A stretch of DNA of 37,349 bases from an uncultured Roseburia sp. (GTDB taxonomy: Bacteria; Bacillota; Clostridia; Lachnospirales; Lachnospiraceae), in the NCBI GenBank assembly GCA_947062675.1, contig CAMSQM010000028.1, positions 1-37,349 of the forward strand. The letters run 5' to 3'. The notes beneath the pieces are model-generated. The model searched no databases. It saw only the letters and a list, made by a program, of their open reading frames with translations, and was not told the DNA's origin. This document shows, piece after piece, positions 24,328 through 33,520 of this stretch (position 1 is its first letter; the number at the start of each line of letters is the position of its first letter). Position numbers and translations under genes: made by a program.

Positions 24328-25405
24328 GGGAATGCTGATGTTATGTATGCTTTTTGTCGTGGTTCCGGCTTTCACAGGCGTGATCTGGGTGAGACTGCTC
24401 AGGACGGGTGGCGGCTGGAACGGATTTCTGCACGCATGGGTGTGCGGATTTGTGACTATACTGGCTGCGGGGCAGCTGGTGCTGGTCCCGCTCGTGGCGA
24501 TGCAGCAGACGCTGACAACGGCGATCATGTGCTGGAAGATTGTTCTGACAGTGCTGGCAGTCATCTCATTTTACCTTGTGCTGCTGCACGGACAGGAGCT
24601 GTTTCGAATAAGATCCCTTAAAAAGGGCGAAAAACAGGAAGGCGGCGGAGAGCGGAGTGCAAATTACTGGACGGCGGTTTTCGGAGTGCTGGCTGCCGTG
24701 CTGATTCTCCTGCAGGCATGGGTTCCCGCGCGTTATGAGCACAGTGACGACGACGATGCGCGGTTTGTTGCGGAGGAAGTTTCCGCCGTTGTCCATGACA
24801 CGATGTATCAGGACAGTCCGATTGTTGCGGATTTTATGTTCTGGAACACGGGAGAGGTGCGCAAGGATCTGACCTCTCCATGGGCGATGTATGTCGCGAT
24901 GAACTGCAGAATCAGCGGGTATGCTCCCGCCGTGCTCTCACATTCATATCTGCCCTTTTTTCTGATTCTGTTGTGCTATGCGGTGTATCTGCTGCTCGGC
25001 AGGTCTCTGTTTGGAAAGGACATGGAGAAAGTATTTGTGTTTCTGATCCTTATTTCCGTACTTCACCTCTGGGGATATACCTCAACCCACACGCTGGCTT
25101 CCATGATTCTGCTGCGCATCTGGCAGGGAAAGGCTGTCTGTGCGGGATTTATACTTCCGGTATTTTTCTATGTGTTCTGCGAAGTGATGAGGCGGAAGTA
25201 CAGGCCGGGCTATATTGCATTTTTGTATGTGGCCTCCGTGGCGTCGTGTCTGCTGTCGGGGATCGGTATTGTGACAGCGCCCATTATCCTGTTTTTATAC
25301 GGGCTGGTAGATTATGTCTGTCACCGGAAATGGAGAAAAACATTCGCTATCTGGATGGCTGCGTTGCCGTGCGCAGTGTTTCTGGGCTATTATCTGATTG
25401 GATGA
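24317..25405 (+). CDS. DUF6077-like integral membrane protein, N-terminal part
   Basis: A 362-residue protein with about nine hydrophobic helices. After helix 4 comes an external loop with YEHSDDDDARFV (about 140-151), the Asp-rich motif typical of DUF6077 proteins of Lachnospiraceae; then LASMILLRIWQGKAV and further helices. It overlaps the previous gene by 11 bp; ATG 24332, with TAAGGGA before it, is another possible start. The stop TGA at 25403-25405 is followed, in the same frame, by the next gene, so the two may be halves of one protein of about 630 residues. The topology resembles GT-C glycosyltransferases or polymerases; function unproven. Confidence 0.7.
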   Translation: MSVKGMLMLCMLFVVVPAFTGVIWVRLLRTGGGWNGFLHAWVCGFVTILAAGQLVLVPLVAMQQTLTTAIMCWKIVLTVLAVISFYLVLLHGQELFRIRSLKKGEKQEGGGERSANYWTAVFGVLAAVLILLQAWVPARYEHSDDDDARFVAEEVSAVVHDTMYQDSPIVADFMFWNTGEVRKDLTSPWAMYVAMNCRISGYAPAVLSHSYLPFFLILLCYAVYLLLGRSLFGKDMEKVFVFLILISVLHLWGYTSTHTLASMILLRIWQGKAVCAGFILPVFFYVFCEVMRRKYRPGYIAFLYVASVASCLLSGIGIVTAPIILFLYGLVDYVCHRKWRKTFAIWMAALPCAVFLGYYLIG

Positions 25406-25414
25406 GGTGGAACA

Positions 25415-26203
25415 ATGACTGTTTATATCACTGCCCTCTGGGATGAATTTGTTAATTTCATAGGAGGAAGAAGCGGTCTTGCGCACTGGGTATTTTATCT
25501 TGTGGCATTGTTTGTCTGCATGCTGACCGGCAGGGGAATGCGCAGACGTCTGTTCTGGCCCTCTGTTCTGGTACTTCTGCTCTTTTTTAACCCATTGTTT
25601 TACTGGCTTATCGGTACCAGATTCCTCTCGGGAATTTACTGGCGTCTTTTGTGGATGCTGCCGGTTTCGTTTGTGACCGGATATGCCCTCACACAGTTTT
25701 TGTTCCGGTTTCGCCGGCAGTTTCTGCGCCTGCTGGTTCTTCTGGCGGCCTGTGCCTGCATTGTGGTCACGGGAAAACCGGTGTTTTCGGCAGAGACGTA
25801 CCGTGAGAAGGAGAATGACTATGAGCTGCCGCAGGCCGCCATTGAGATTGCCGATATTGTGGAGGCCAGGCTGGAGAACTGGAAAGAAACACTGATTGTG
25901 CCTGAAGAGCTGCTCTGCAGCATCCGCCAGTACAGCTGTTCTGCAGGACTGCTTTATGGCAGGAATGCGGGCGGTTTTATCTCATCCATAGAGGAGGACG
26001 AGGCACAGGTACACTGGCAGATGTCACAGGAAGTGCCGGATCTGGAGCTGATCACCCGGATTGCGAAGGAAAAAAACTGCAGGTATATTGTGTTTAACAC
26101 AGCTTTTCACCAGATTCCGGAGGATCTGACGGAATACGGGTATGGAAAAATCGCTACGGTTCAGGAAAAATATGCGATGTACTGCAGGATCAGTGAGCAG
26201 TAA
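25415..26203 (+). CDS. membrane protein with C-terminal soluble domain, possible second half of the DUF6077-like protein
   Basis: A 262-residue protein with about four hydrophobic helices in the first 125 residues, then a soluble C-terminal domain of about 135 residues that ends in CRYIVFNTAF and a YAMYCRISEQ strand, resembling the external domain at the end of GT-C-type membrane proteins. It lies in the same reading frame as the upstream gene, nine bases after its TGA, with GAGGTGG before the ATG, so it can be translated separately. Whether this is a natural two-subunit split or a nonsense mutation cannot be decided here. Confidence 0.65.
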   Translation: MTVYITALWDEFVNFIGGRSGLAHWVFYLVALFVCMLTGRGMRRRLFWPSVLVLLLFFNPLFYWLIGTRFLSGIYWRLLWMLPVSFVTGYALTQFLFRFRRQFLRLLVLLAACACIVVTGKPVFSAETYREKENDYELPQAAIEIADIVEARLENWKETLIVPEELLCSIRQYSCSAGLLYGRNAGGFISSIEEDEAQVHWQMSQEVPDLELITRIAKEKNCRYIVFNTAFHQIPEDLTEYGYGKIATVQEKYAMYCRISEQ

Positions 26204-26248
26204 TACGGAAAGGATGCGGGAGTCTTTTGCAGAGGGGAGGAGCTGGCG

Positions 26249-27469
26249 GTGAAACAGTACCGGATATTACAGGTGCACAATTTTTATCAGATTCCGGGCG
26301 GGGAGGACGTTGTCGTCCGGAATGAAAAACGGCTGCTCGAAGAGCACGGTCATACGGTGTTTACTTATTACCGCACCAATCAGGAGCTGAGGGAGCAGGG
26401 ACCGGTGGGGAAGCTGTTTCTGCCGTTTACCGCGGTTTTTTCATTCCGGACGATACGGGAGGTAAAGCAGCTGATCCGGAAAAACAGGATAGATATCGTC
26501 CATGTGCACAACACGCTTACAATGATAAGTCCGTCAGTGTTTTATGCGGCGTTTGCGTGCGGGGTGCCTGTGGTGCAGACACTTCATAATTTCCGGATGC
26601 TCTGTCCGGCGGGATCTTTTTTCCGGAATAATGTGATCTGCGAGGAATGTGTCTCCGGAGGGCTGAAATGTGCCGTGAAGCATAGATGTTACCGGGACAG
26701 CCGCCTGCAGACTATGGTGAGCGCCATGATTTTAAAAATACACAGGATGCTGGGCACTTACCGCAGGGTCAGTTTTATCTGCCTGACAGAATTTAACAGA
26801 AATAAACTTCTCGATGCCCTTGATTCCGGGAGAATGCCGGAGGCGAAGAAGATTGTCGATGCGTCGAGGATATTTATCAAGCCGAATTTTACATTTGCGG
26901 AGGGGATTCTGCCGAACGCAGCGCCTGAACCGGAGGAATATTTCCTGTTTGCGGGGAGAGTGGAGGCGCTCAAAGGCATCGATGTCGCGATCAGGGCATT
27001 TGAGCGGATACCGGACAAGCAGCTTTATATCGCGGGAACGGGGCCTATGATGGAGAAGATGCAGGACTATGTGAGGAAACATCAGCTGAATAATATCCGG
27101 TTTTTAGGATATCTCCAGAAGGAGGAGATGGCTGAGCGTTTTTACCACGCGAAAGCAGTGATTATGACCTCCCAGTGCTATGAGGCATTTGCGATGACGA
27201 TCGCGGAGGCATATTCTTACGGAGTTCCTGTGATAGCAGGCAGGGTCGGAAATATGGAGGGGATGGTCAGAGAGGGAATCACGGGCGTAAAGTTCCGGTA
27301 TGATTCTTCGGAAGATCTCGCCGGAAAGGTGCTGGAATTCGAGAAAATGGATATTCTGGCGCTGAAGGAAAATGCAAGGGAGTTCTATCAGAAACGTCTG
27401 CGCCCGGAGGACAATTACCGGAAGCTGATGGAGATTTACGCGGAGATTTCAAGGGACAGGAGAAGATGA
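26249..27469 (+). CDS. glycosyltransferase family 4 (GT-B)
   Basis: A 406-residue cytoplasmic GT-B enzyme. The N-terminal domain opens with ILQVHNFYQIPGGEDVVV, the glycine loop of GT4 enzymes, and has a Cys-rich insert (CPAG, CEEC, CAVKHRC) often seen in this subgroup. The C-terminal donor domain has FAGRVEALKGIDVAI and the E-x7-E motif Glu312/Glu320 in EAFAMTIAEAYSYGVPVI. GTG 26249 is chosen because AGGGGAGG (26232-26239) precedes it. It adds one sugar of the repeat unit to the lipid-linked chain; donor and acceptor are not readable. The next gene starts 4 bp after the stop. Confidence 0.9.
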   Translation: MKQYRILQVHNFYQIPGGEDVVVRNEKRLLEEHGHTVFTYYRTNQELREQGPVGKLFLPFTAVFSFRTIREVKQLIRKNRIDIVHVHNTLTMISPSVFYAAFACGVPVVQTLHNFRMLCPAGSFFRNNVICEECVSGGLKCAVKHRCYRDSRLQTMVSAMILKIHRMLGTYRRVSFICLTEFNRNKLLDALDSGRMPEAKKIVDASRIFIKPNFTFAEGILPNAAPEPEEYFLFAGRVEALKGIDVAIRAFERIPDKQLYIAGTGPMMEKMQDYVRKHQLNNIRFLGYLQKEEMAERFYHAKAVIMTSQCYEAFAMTIAEAYSYGVPVIAGRVGNMEGMVREGITGVKFRYDSSEDLAGKVLEFEKMDILALKENAREFYQKRLRPEDNYRKLMEIYAEISRDRRR

Positions 27470-27473
27470 GCTT

Positions 27474-28583
27474 ATGAGAAGAAAACGGGTGGTTTTTATC
27501 ACAAATATTCCTTCCCCGTACCGGGTGGATTTTTTTGTCTATCTGCAGAAGCATGTGCCGGAGTATGAATTTCACATTATTTTTTCCGGTGCGGGGATGG
27601 AGAACCGGAAGTGGAACGTGGAGCTGCGGGCGCTGAAGAATTATCTGTTTCTCCGGTCGCGCACCCTGATTATCCGCAGACGGTTTGACGACCGCTATAT
27701 TTTTCTGCCGACGGGGGTGGAGCGCACCCTGCGCGAGGTCCGGCCGGATCTCGTTATTGCGATGGAGTACAATCCCACGATCCTTATGGCGGTGCACTGG
27801 TGTGCGAAGAACCGCATTCCGTTTATCAGCTGGACTGACGGCACGCTGCACTCGGAGCGCAATATCGGAAAGGTGCAGAGGATGTCGAGGAAATATATCA
27901 TAAAGCGTGCGGCCGCGTTTGTGGCCAGCAGTACGGCGTCAAAAGAAGCGCAGATCGCTTACGGGGCGGATCCGGCAAAATGTTTCATCTCCTGTCTGAC
28001 CGTGGATATTCGCAAATATCTGGCGCGGAAGGAGACTTACGAGGCGAGGCAGCTGATCTATGTTGGTAGTCTGATTCAGCGCAAAGGGCTGGATCTTCTG
28101 CTCCCGGCGCTGGCGCGGACTGCGGACGATATCCGGCTTGTGATTGTGGGCGAAGGTCAGGAGCGGTCTCTGCTGGAAAAGCAGGCGCGGCAGCTCGGCA
28201 TTGCAGACCGCGTGGAGTTCCGCGGCTTTGTCGAGGGGGAAGCGCTGCGCGGACTGTATGCGGCTTCCGATGTCTTTATCCTTCCGACCCGGGAGGACTG
28301 TTACGGACTTGTGATTCTGGAGGCGATGTGCGCGTCTCTTCCTGTCATTTCCTCAAAGTATGCGGACGGGGCCAGGGACCTGATCGTGGAAGGGGAGAAC
28401 GGGTGTATCGTCGATCCGGAGGATACAGAGGCGTTCGCGCGGGCAATTGACCAGATGTTTGCGGGGGGGCGCCTCGCGCAGATGGGGCGCAGAAGCTACG
28501 GGCGGGCACAGGAATTTTCGTTTGAGCATGTCGTGGAAGGATGCCTCGCGGCCCTTGCGTCCGTGGCATGTGTGAGGCCGTGA
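27474..28583 (+). CDS. glycosyltransferase family 4 (GT-B)
   Basis: A 369-residue GT-B enzyme starting VVFITNIPSPYRVDFF, a start common in capsule GT4 enzymes. The donor domain has IYVGSLIQRKGLDLLLPAL, VIVGEGQERSLLEKQA and EDCYGLVILEAMCASLPVIS, in which an Asp takes the first acidic place of the E-x7-E motif, an accepted variant. AGGAGAAG lies upstream of the ATG. It is 4 bp after the previous glycosyltransferase and 10 bp before the next, so the three are one translational block. Substrates unknown. Confidence 0.9.
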   Translation: MRRKRVVFITNIPSPYRVDFFVYLQKHVPEYEFHIIFSGAGMENRKWNVELRALKNYLFLRSRTLIIRRRFDDRYIFLPTGVERTLREVRPDLVIAMEYNPTILMAVHWCAKNRIPFISWTDGTLHSERNIGKVQRMSRKYIIKRAAAFVASSTASKEAQIAYGADPAKCFISCLTVDIRKYLARKETYEARQLIYVGSLIQRKGLDLLLPALARTADDIRLVIVGEGQERSLLEKQARQLGIADRVEFRGFVEGEALRGLYAASDVFILPTREDCYGLVILEAMCASLPVISSKYADGARDLIVEGENGCIVDPEDTEAFARAIDQMFAGGRLAQMGRRSYGRAQEFSFEHVVEGCLAALASVACVRP

Positions 28584-28593
28584 GGAGAGCCGT

Positions 28594-29757
28594 ATGAAAA
28601 AGAAAAAGATTCTATTTAACGGGCTGGGGAACAGAGGCTGGATCGGAGGCCTGTATTATCTGAAAAATATTATCTTCAGCTGTCTGCAGAGTGAGAAAAT
28701 CTGTGAGCGTTTTGAGATTGTTGTGCTGACCGAACCGGAGCACGCTGACATTTTTGAGTGTTTCCGGCAGGGTGCGGGGAGCGGACACACGTACGCGCCC
28801 GGTGGGACGGTTGATATCCGCGTGATCGCGGAAAAGAATAAATGGAAGCTTGCCCTTTATGAGATGAATCTGATCTGGCTGCACGGCGTGAAATACTGTT
28901 ATGCGCTGGAGCTCAATAAAACCGGACGCCTGTTTCAGCGGAGGGGGATCTTCTGGATACCGGACTTCCAGCACAAAACGCTGCCGGAATTCTTCAGTGA
29001 AGAGGAGCTGCGCCAGAAGGATGCAAATTTCCTTGCGATGACGTCTAAGGCAAATCCGCTGGTGCTAAGCAGCCGTGACGCGCAGCATGACCTGGAACGC
29101 TTTTTCCCAGGGCATAAGTGCAGGGCGAAGGTGGTCCATTTTGTGTCCTATATCGAGCCGGAGCTTCGGGCGGTCACGCCGGAGATGGAAGAGAAAGTGA
29201 GGGAGTCTTTCGGTCTGCGCCGGAAATATATCTATCTGCCCAATCAGTTCTGGCAGCACAAGAACCATATCGTCGCGGTTCGGGCGATCGAACTGCTGCG
29301 CGGGCGAGGGGCTCTTGCGGACTATGATTTTGTGTTTACGGGGAACCTTGAGGATTACCGCAATCCGGAATATATCGGACGGCTGAAACAGATTATGGAA
29401 GCGCCCGCTGTGGCGGACTGCATACGGCTTCTGGGGTTTGTGAAGCGCACGGAACAGCTCTGTATTATGAAAAACGCAGAATTTATTGTGCAGCCGTCGC
29501 TGTGCGAGGGCTGGGGAACGGTGCTGGAGGATGCGAAAGTGCTCGATAAAACGGTTCTGCTGTCTGATATTCCGGTGCACAGGGAGCAGAAAAATGAGAA
29601 ATGTATTCTGTTTGACCCGAAAGATCCCGCGGCACTGGCAGATCTGATCCGGGAAACCTGCGGGAAGGTATTTCACGAGGATATGGAGGCGGGGATTGCC
29701 GCGATGTACCGCGAGGCGCGCAGCTATGCGCAGGCGCTGGAAGAACTGTTTTTGTGA
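28594..29757 (+). CDS. glycosyltransferase, GT4-like
   Basis: A 387-residue GT-B type enzyme beginning KILFNGLGNRGWIGGLYYLK. The central part has FWIPDFQHKTLPEFFS, and the donor domain has YLPNQFWQHKNHIVAVRAI and EGWGTVLEDAKVLDKTVLLS followed by DIPVHREQ. This D-x-PVHREQ ending marks a subgroup of capsule/O-antigen transferases. GAGGAGAG precedes the ATG. It is co-directional and closely spaced with both neighbours. Sugar specificity is not predictable from sequence alone. Confidence 0.87.
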   Translation: MKKKKILFNGLGNRGWIGGLYYLKNIIFSCLQSEKICERFEIVVLTEPEHADIFECFRQGAGSGHTYAPGGTVDIRVIAEKNKWKLALYEMNLIWLHGVKYCYALELNKTGRLFQRRGIFWIPDFQHKTLPEFFSEEELRQKDANFLAMTSKANPLVLSSRDAQHDLERFFPGHKCRAKVVHFVSYIEPELRAVTPEMEEKVRESFGLRRKYIYLPNQFWQHKNHIVAVRAIELLRGRGALADYDFVFTGNLEDYRNPEYIGRLKQIMEAPAVADCIRLLGFVKRTEQLCIMKNAEFIVQPSLCEGWGTVLEDAKVLDKTVLLSDIPVHREQKNEKCILFDPKDPAALADLIRETCGKVFHEDMEAGIAAMYREARSYAQALEELFL

Positions 29758-29779
29758 GGCGAAAGAGAAGAGGTAGTTT

Positions 29780-31528
29780 ATGAAAAGTATTCCGGGCGGA
29801 CAGTTTGTGCAACGGCTGTTCCGCGTCTCTGTATTTCTGATTCTGTGGATGCTGCTTGGGCTGGTGGTTCCGTCGGTTCTCTTTTTTGCGAACGTGACGG
29901 TGGGCGGCTGGATGCTGCCGGTATCTGCCGCCGCAGCCGGTTTTATCTGTGCCCGGTGGTTCCGCGGTGAGGAGGGGGCCGGCTGGAAGGATATCGCGCT
30001 GTGTATTGTGATAGTCGCGGCGGCGGTATTTCTGAGCCGTCTTTTTTATAATATTCACTGGGACGGGAATACTTATCACAAGACGGCAGTCGGGCTTCTG
30101 CTGGACGGCTGGAATCCGCTCACGCCGGACTGTACTGCGGCGGCGGATACAGTGAAGCTGACAGAGGGGCTTCGGTATAATGCCAGATGGATTGATCATT
30201 ATGCCAACGGCGGGTGGGTTCTCTCTGCGGTGACCGCTGCCTTTTTCGGAGGGATCGAGGCGGGGAAGGCGGTCAGTCTGCTGGCTGCTGTAGCTGTGAC
30301 CGGAGTTTTGCTGCGGTATCTGTCCATACGGCTCAGACACAGAGGATTTTTAGCGCTGGTGACGGTGCTGGCGGTGCTCACGCCGGTGACGGTTTCTCAG
30401 ATGGAGAGCTTTTATATTGACGGAAACCTGTATCTGTACCTGCTGCTTTCGGTTCTCGCGATGCTGATGCTCAGCGACAGGCGCTGTGCCATAAATCGGC
30501 GGTATTCCCTTCTCTTTTTGTTTTCGGGTATTGTGTACTGCGTCAATATTAAATTTACGGGCATGGTGTATATTGGAATCTTCTGCATTGGATTTTATGT
30601 GTGCTGGCTCGTGGCGGCATTCCGGAAAGGGGAATTTTTTCCGGTATTCCGGAAAGCCACGCTGCTGTTTGCGGGGATGGCCGCTTTTGCGGTCTTTGTG
30701 ACGGGATATTCTTCATATGTATGTAATTATCTGGAAACAGGAAGTCCTCTTTATCCGCTTGCCGGGGGCGAAGGGACGGTTGATATTATGGCGTACAGTG
30801 AGCCGAATACGTTTTCCGGAAAGAGCAATCCGGAGAAGAGCCTGATCTCTTTGTTTGGCAAAACGGAGAATGTGACGAATACGTCAAAAAATGCGCCGGT
30901 CTTAAAAGTGCCGTTTACCGTTTCGCTGTCGGAAGTGAAGGCCTGCATGTACACGGACACGCGCGTGGGCGGTCTGGGACCGTGGTTCAGCGGGATATTC
31001 CTGGTGAGTGCCGGGATTTGTGTGTGGGGGCTTAAGAAGGCTTTTGCCGGGGAGAAGCTGCTGGCGGCGGAATGGAGCGTCACGCTGGCGCTTTCAGCGC
31101 TGATGTATCTGTTTCTGCCGGGAAGCTGGTGGGCGCGGTACAGTGCATACCTGTATTTTTTCGTGACGACAGCAATGTTTTTTCTGGCAGTAAAGATGGA
31201 AGAGGACGGAGGAATGCAGTGGAGGCGGGCGACCGGGACGGTTCTGTTTTTTGCAGCGGTCACGGCTAACGTCTGCTGTTTTCTGCTCTCACCTGCAGCC
31301 GGGGCGTACCGTTCCGTACAGATCCGGCAGGACCTGCAGAAGATGCGGGCCGCCTCGGAGGAGGGGACGCTTACAGTCTGGTGTCCCACGGCGCAGATGA
31401 CGGGAATTTTCTGGAATCTGGATGAGTGGGGAATTGACTATGCGGTGACAGAGGAGAAGATAGAGGGAGAGAAGGCCTACGGCGGGAAACTGGTGTGGAG
31501 CAGAGAGCCTGGAGGAAAGAGCTTATGA
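29780..31528 (+). CDS. large integral membrane protein, GT-C-like (candidate polymerase or transferase)
   Basis: A 582-residue protein with about eleven hydrophobic helices. The first external loop has FYNIHWDGNTYHKTAVGLLL and then DGWNPL and WIDHYANGGW; an Asp/His loop after the first helices is the usual active-site place of GT-C enzymes. A second long external loop lies at about 320-390, and a soluble end (about 515-582) follows the last helix. No WaaL/Wzy signature is clear. In this locus it is one of two candidates for the polymerase or for a lipid-linked side-chain transferase. The next gene overlaps its stop as ATGA, so it is translationally coupled to the epimerase. Confidence 0.75.
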   Translation: MKSIPGGQFVQRLFRVSVFLILWMLLGLVVPSVLFFANVTVGGWMLPVSAAAAGFICARWFRGEEGAGWKDIALCIVIVAAAVFLSRLFYNIHWDGNTYHKTAVGLLLDGWNPLTPDCTAAADTVKLTEGLRYNARWIDHYANGGWVLSAVTAAFFGGIEAGKAVSLLAAVAVTGVLLRYLSIRLRHRGFLALVTVLAVLTPVTVSQMESFYIDGNLYLYLLLSVLAMLMLSDRRCAINRRYSLLFLFSGIVYCVNIKFTGMVYIGIFCIGFYVCWLVAAFRKGEFFPVFRKATLLFAGMAAFAVFVTGYSSYVCNYLETGSPLYPLAGGEGTVDIMAYSEPNTFSGKSNPEKSLISLFGKTENVTNTSKNAPVLKVPFTVSLSEVKACMYTDTRVGGLGPWFSGIFLVSAGICVWGLKKAFAGEKLLAAEWSVTLALSALMYLFLPGSWWARYSAYLYFFVTTAMFFLAVKMEEDGGMQWRRATGTVLFFAAVTANVCCFLLSPAAGAYRSVQIRQDLQKMRAASEEGTLTVWCPTAQMTGIFWNLDEWGIDYAVTEEKIEGEKAYGGKLVWSREPGGKSL

Positions 31529-32433
31529 AAAAGATGGTGATTACCGGTGTCAACGGGTTTATCGGGAGAAATGCCAGGGATTATTTTGCTGATGAATATG
31601 AGATCACGGGAATTGATCTGGCGGAGCATTACGGCGGTGAGGGGGAAATCTGTTATTATCAGTGCAATATGGCGCGGGAGGCGGCGGAGCTGGCGGCAAT
31701 TTTCACGGATGCACAGCCGGATGTGATCCTGCACTGCGCAGGCAGCGCCAATGTGGGGGCCTCGGTCATCAATCCGATGGCTGACCTCGACGGAAATCTC
31801 CACAGCCTCTATCAGCTCCTGCTGTCGCTGCTCTCTTTTGAGAAACGGCCGCGGATTATTTTTTATTCCAGCGCGGCGGTTTATGGGAATCCCGCAGGGC
31901 TGCCGGTGAAGGAGACCGATGACCTGGCGCCGATATCGCCTTATGGCATCCACAAGCAGATGTGTGAGGAACTCTGCCGCTATTACAACCGTGTGCACGG
32001 TTACCGGATCCGCATGGTGCGCATTTTTTCCGCGTACGGTAACGGTATCCGCAAGCAGCTGTTGTGGGATATTTACCAGAAATACCGGAATACCGGGAAA
32101 ATAGAGCTGTTTGGGACCGGAGATGAAACGCGGGATTTTATCCATATCCGGGATATTCTGCGGGCGCTCGGAAAGATTCTCGCGTATCAGGGGCCGGAGG
32201 AGGTCTTTAACGTGGCGAACGGCGAGGAGGTGTCCATTCGCAGGCTGGCGGAGATTTATGCAGGGAAGCTTGGGGCGCCATCCGGCGCGGTGTCTTTTAA
32301 CGGAGAGACAAAGGTCGGCGACCCGCAGAACTGGCGGGCCGATATCTCGCTGTTAAAGAGTATCGGCTATGAAGCGCAGGTGGGGCTTGAGGACGGAGTT
32401 GGCGCGTATGTGGACTGGGTCCGCGGCCTGTAG
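31525..32433 (+). CDS. NAD-dependent epimerase/dehydratase (extended SDR)
   Basis: A 302-residue SDR enzyme. The NAD-binding loop GVNGFIG is at 8-14, SSAAVYG at 115-121 supplies the catalytic Ser, and Tyr140-x3-Lys144 (YGIHK) completes the site. The later DFIHIRDILRAL stretch is typical of GalE/WcaG-like enzymes. It modifies a nucleotide sugar, making a donor that the locus needs besides dTDP-rhamnose; the exact reaction is not clear. GGAGG before ATG 31525 lies inside the end of the previous gene (ATGA overlap). Confidence 0.88.
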   Translation: MKKMVITGVNGFIGRNARDYFADEYEITGIDLAEHYGGEGEICYYQCNMAREAAELAAIFTDAQPDVILHCAGSANVGASVINPMADLDGNLHSLYQLLLSLLSFEKRPRIIFYSSAAVYGNPAGLPVKETDDLAPISPYGIHKQMCEELCRYYNRVHGYRIRMVRIFSAYGNGIRKQLLWDIYQKYRNTGKIELFGTGDETRDFIHIRDILRALGKILAYQGPEEVFNVANGEEVSIRRLAEIYAGKLGAPSGAVSFNGETKVGDPQNWRADISLLKSIGYEAQVGLEDGVGAYVDWVRGL

Positions 32434-32450
32434 GATACAGAGGAGACTTT

Positions 32451-33395
32451 ATGAAAAAATCAGAACGGACAGCTCCGGTGATTCTGTTTACGTACAACCG
32501 GCCGGAGCACACAAAGCGGACAGTTGCCGCACTTCTTGCAAACGAGCTTGCGGATGAGACGGAGCTTTTTATCTATTCTGACGCCGCGAAGAAGCCGCAG
32601 GATGAGGAAAAGGTACAGGAAATCCGCAGTTTTGCAGCGGGACTTCACGGTTTTGCGCGTGTGACCCTCACGGCGAGGGAGGAAAATTACGGGCTGGCAG
32701 GAAATATTATTGAGGGTGTGACCGAACTTATTAACCGTTGGGGAAAAGTGATTGTGCTGGAGGATGATCTCGTGACAAACCGCTATTTTCTGCGGTTTAT
32801 GAATGACGGGCTGCGCCGCTACGAAAAAGAGCCGGGCGTTACGGGGATTACCGGGTTTTCGCATTTTCAGGACGATTTTTCATATCCGCATGAAAGTTAT
32901 TTTCACACGCTGACGGGTACGAGCTGGTCCTGGGCGACCTGGGCGGACCGCTGGGCTTGTTTTGATGCGGAGTGCAGCGACTGGACAGAACTGATCGCGG
33001 ACCCGAAGCTGCGAAAGGCTTTTAATTACGATAATACGTATGATTTTTATAAAATCATGAAAATGCAGCAGACGGGGACTGGGACGGATTCCTGGGCGAT
33101 CCGCTGGTACTGGACAAATTTTAAGAAAAACGGTTATATTCTCTCACCGGCAAAATCACTTGTCAGCAATGAGGGCTGGGACGGCAGTGGGATTCACTGC
33201 GGGAAGGCGGTAAAGCCTGTATTCGGGCACCGGCTTGAGACGGATCACCCGGTCACCTTTTTTCCCAGTGAGATCTGTGAGACGAGAGAGGTTCACAGGG
33301 AGATGAGGCGGAGGCTTCTGCGGGAATCGGAGCCCAGCATGCTGAAACATTTGTATCATATTATTCTGCGCAGAAATTATATCGGACATGTGTGA
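32451..33395 (+). CDS. glycosyltransferase, GT-A fold
   Basis: A 314-residue GT-A-type enzyme. It begins PVILFTYNRPEHTKRTVAAL, has the metal/nucleotide motif EDD at 104-106 (KVIVLEDDLVTNRYFL), and a central WSWATWADRWACFD stretch seen in a distinct capsule-linked group related to GT2/GNT-I-like enzymes. No membrane helix is seen. GAGGAGA is well placed before the ATG. It follows the epimerase after 17 bp, so it may use the sugar that enzyme makes. Confidence 0.85.
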   Translation: MKKSERTAPVILFTYNRPEHTKRTVAALLANELADETELFIYSDAAKKPQDEEKVQEIRSFAAGLHGFARVTLTAREENYGLAGNIIEGVTELINRWGKVIVLEDDLVTNRYFLRFMNDGLRRYEKEPGVTGITGFSHFQDDFSYPHESYFHTLTGTSWSWATWADRWACFDAECSDWTELIADPKLRKAFNYDNTYDFYKIMKMQQTGTGTDSWAIRWYWTNFKKNGYILSPAKSLVSNEGWDGSGIHCGKAVKPVFGHRLETDHPVTFFPSEICETREVHREMRRRLLRESEPSMLKHLYHIILRRNYIGHV

Positions 33396-33520
33396 ATATG
33401 CCGGAGGCAGGTATTTTTACGAAAACGCAAAGTGCCGCGGAATGGAGCGGGGCGCGCCGGAAAATCGCCGGTGGAGCCGGGATTCCGGAGAGAGACATAT
33501 CCAGGAGGGAAACGGGAAAG

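Noticed and set aside
25403..25405. TGA as a selenocysteine codon
   Set aside because: No SECIS-like hairpin is apparent just after it, and the reading continues with a ribosome site and ATG, so recoding is an unlikely explanation.
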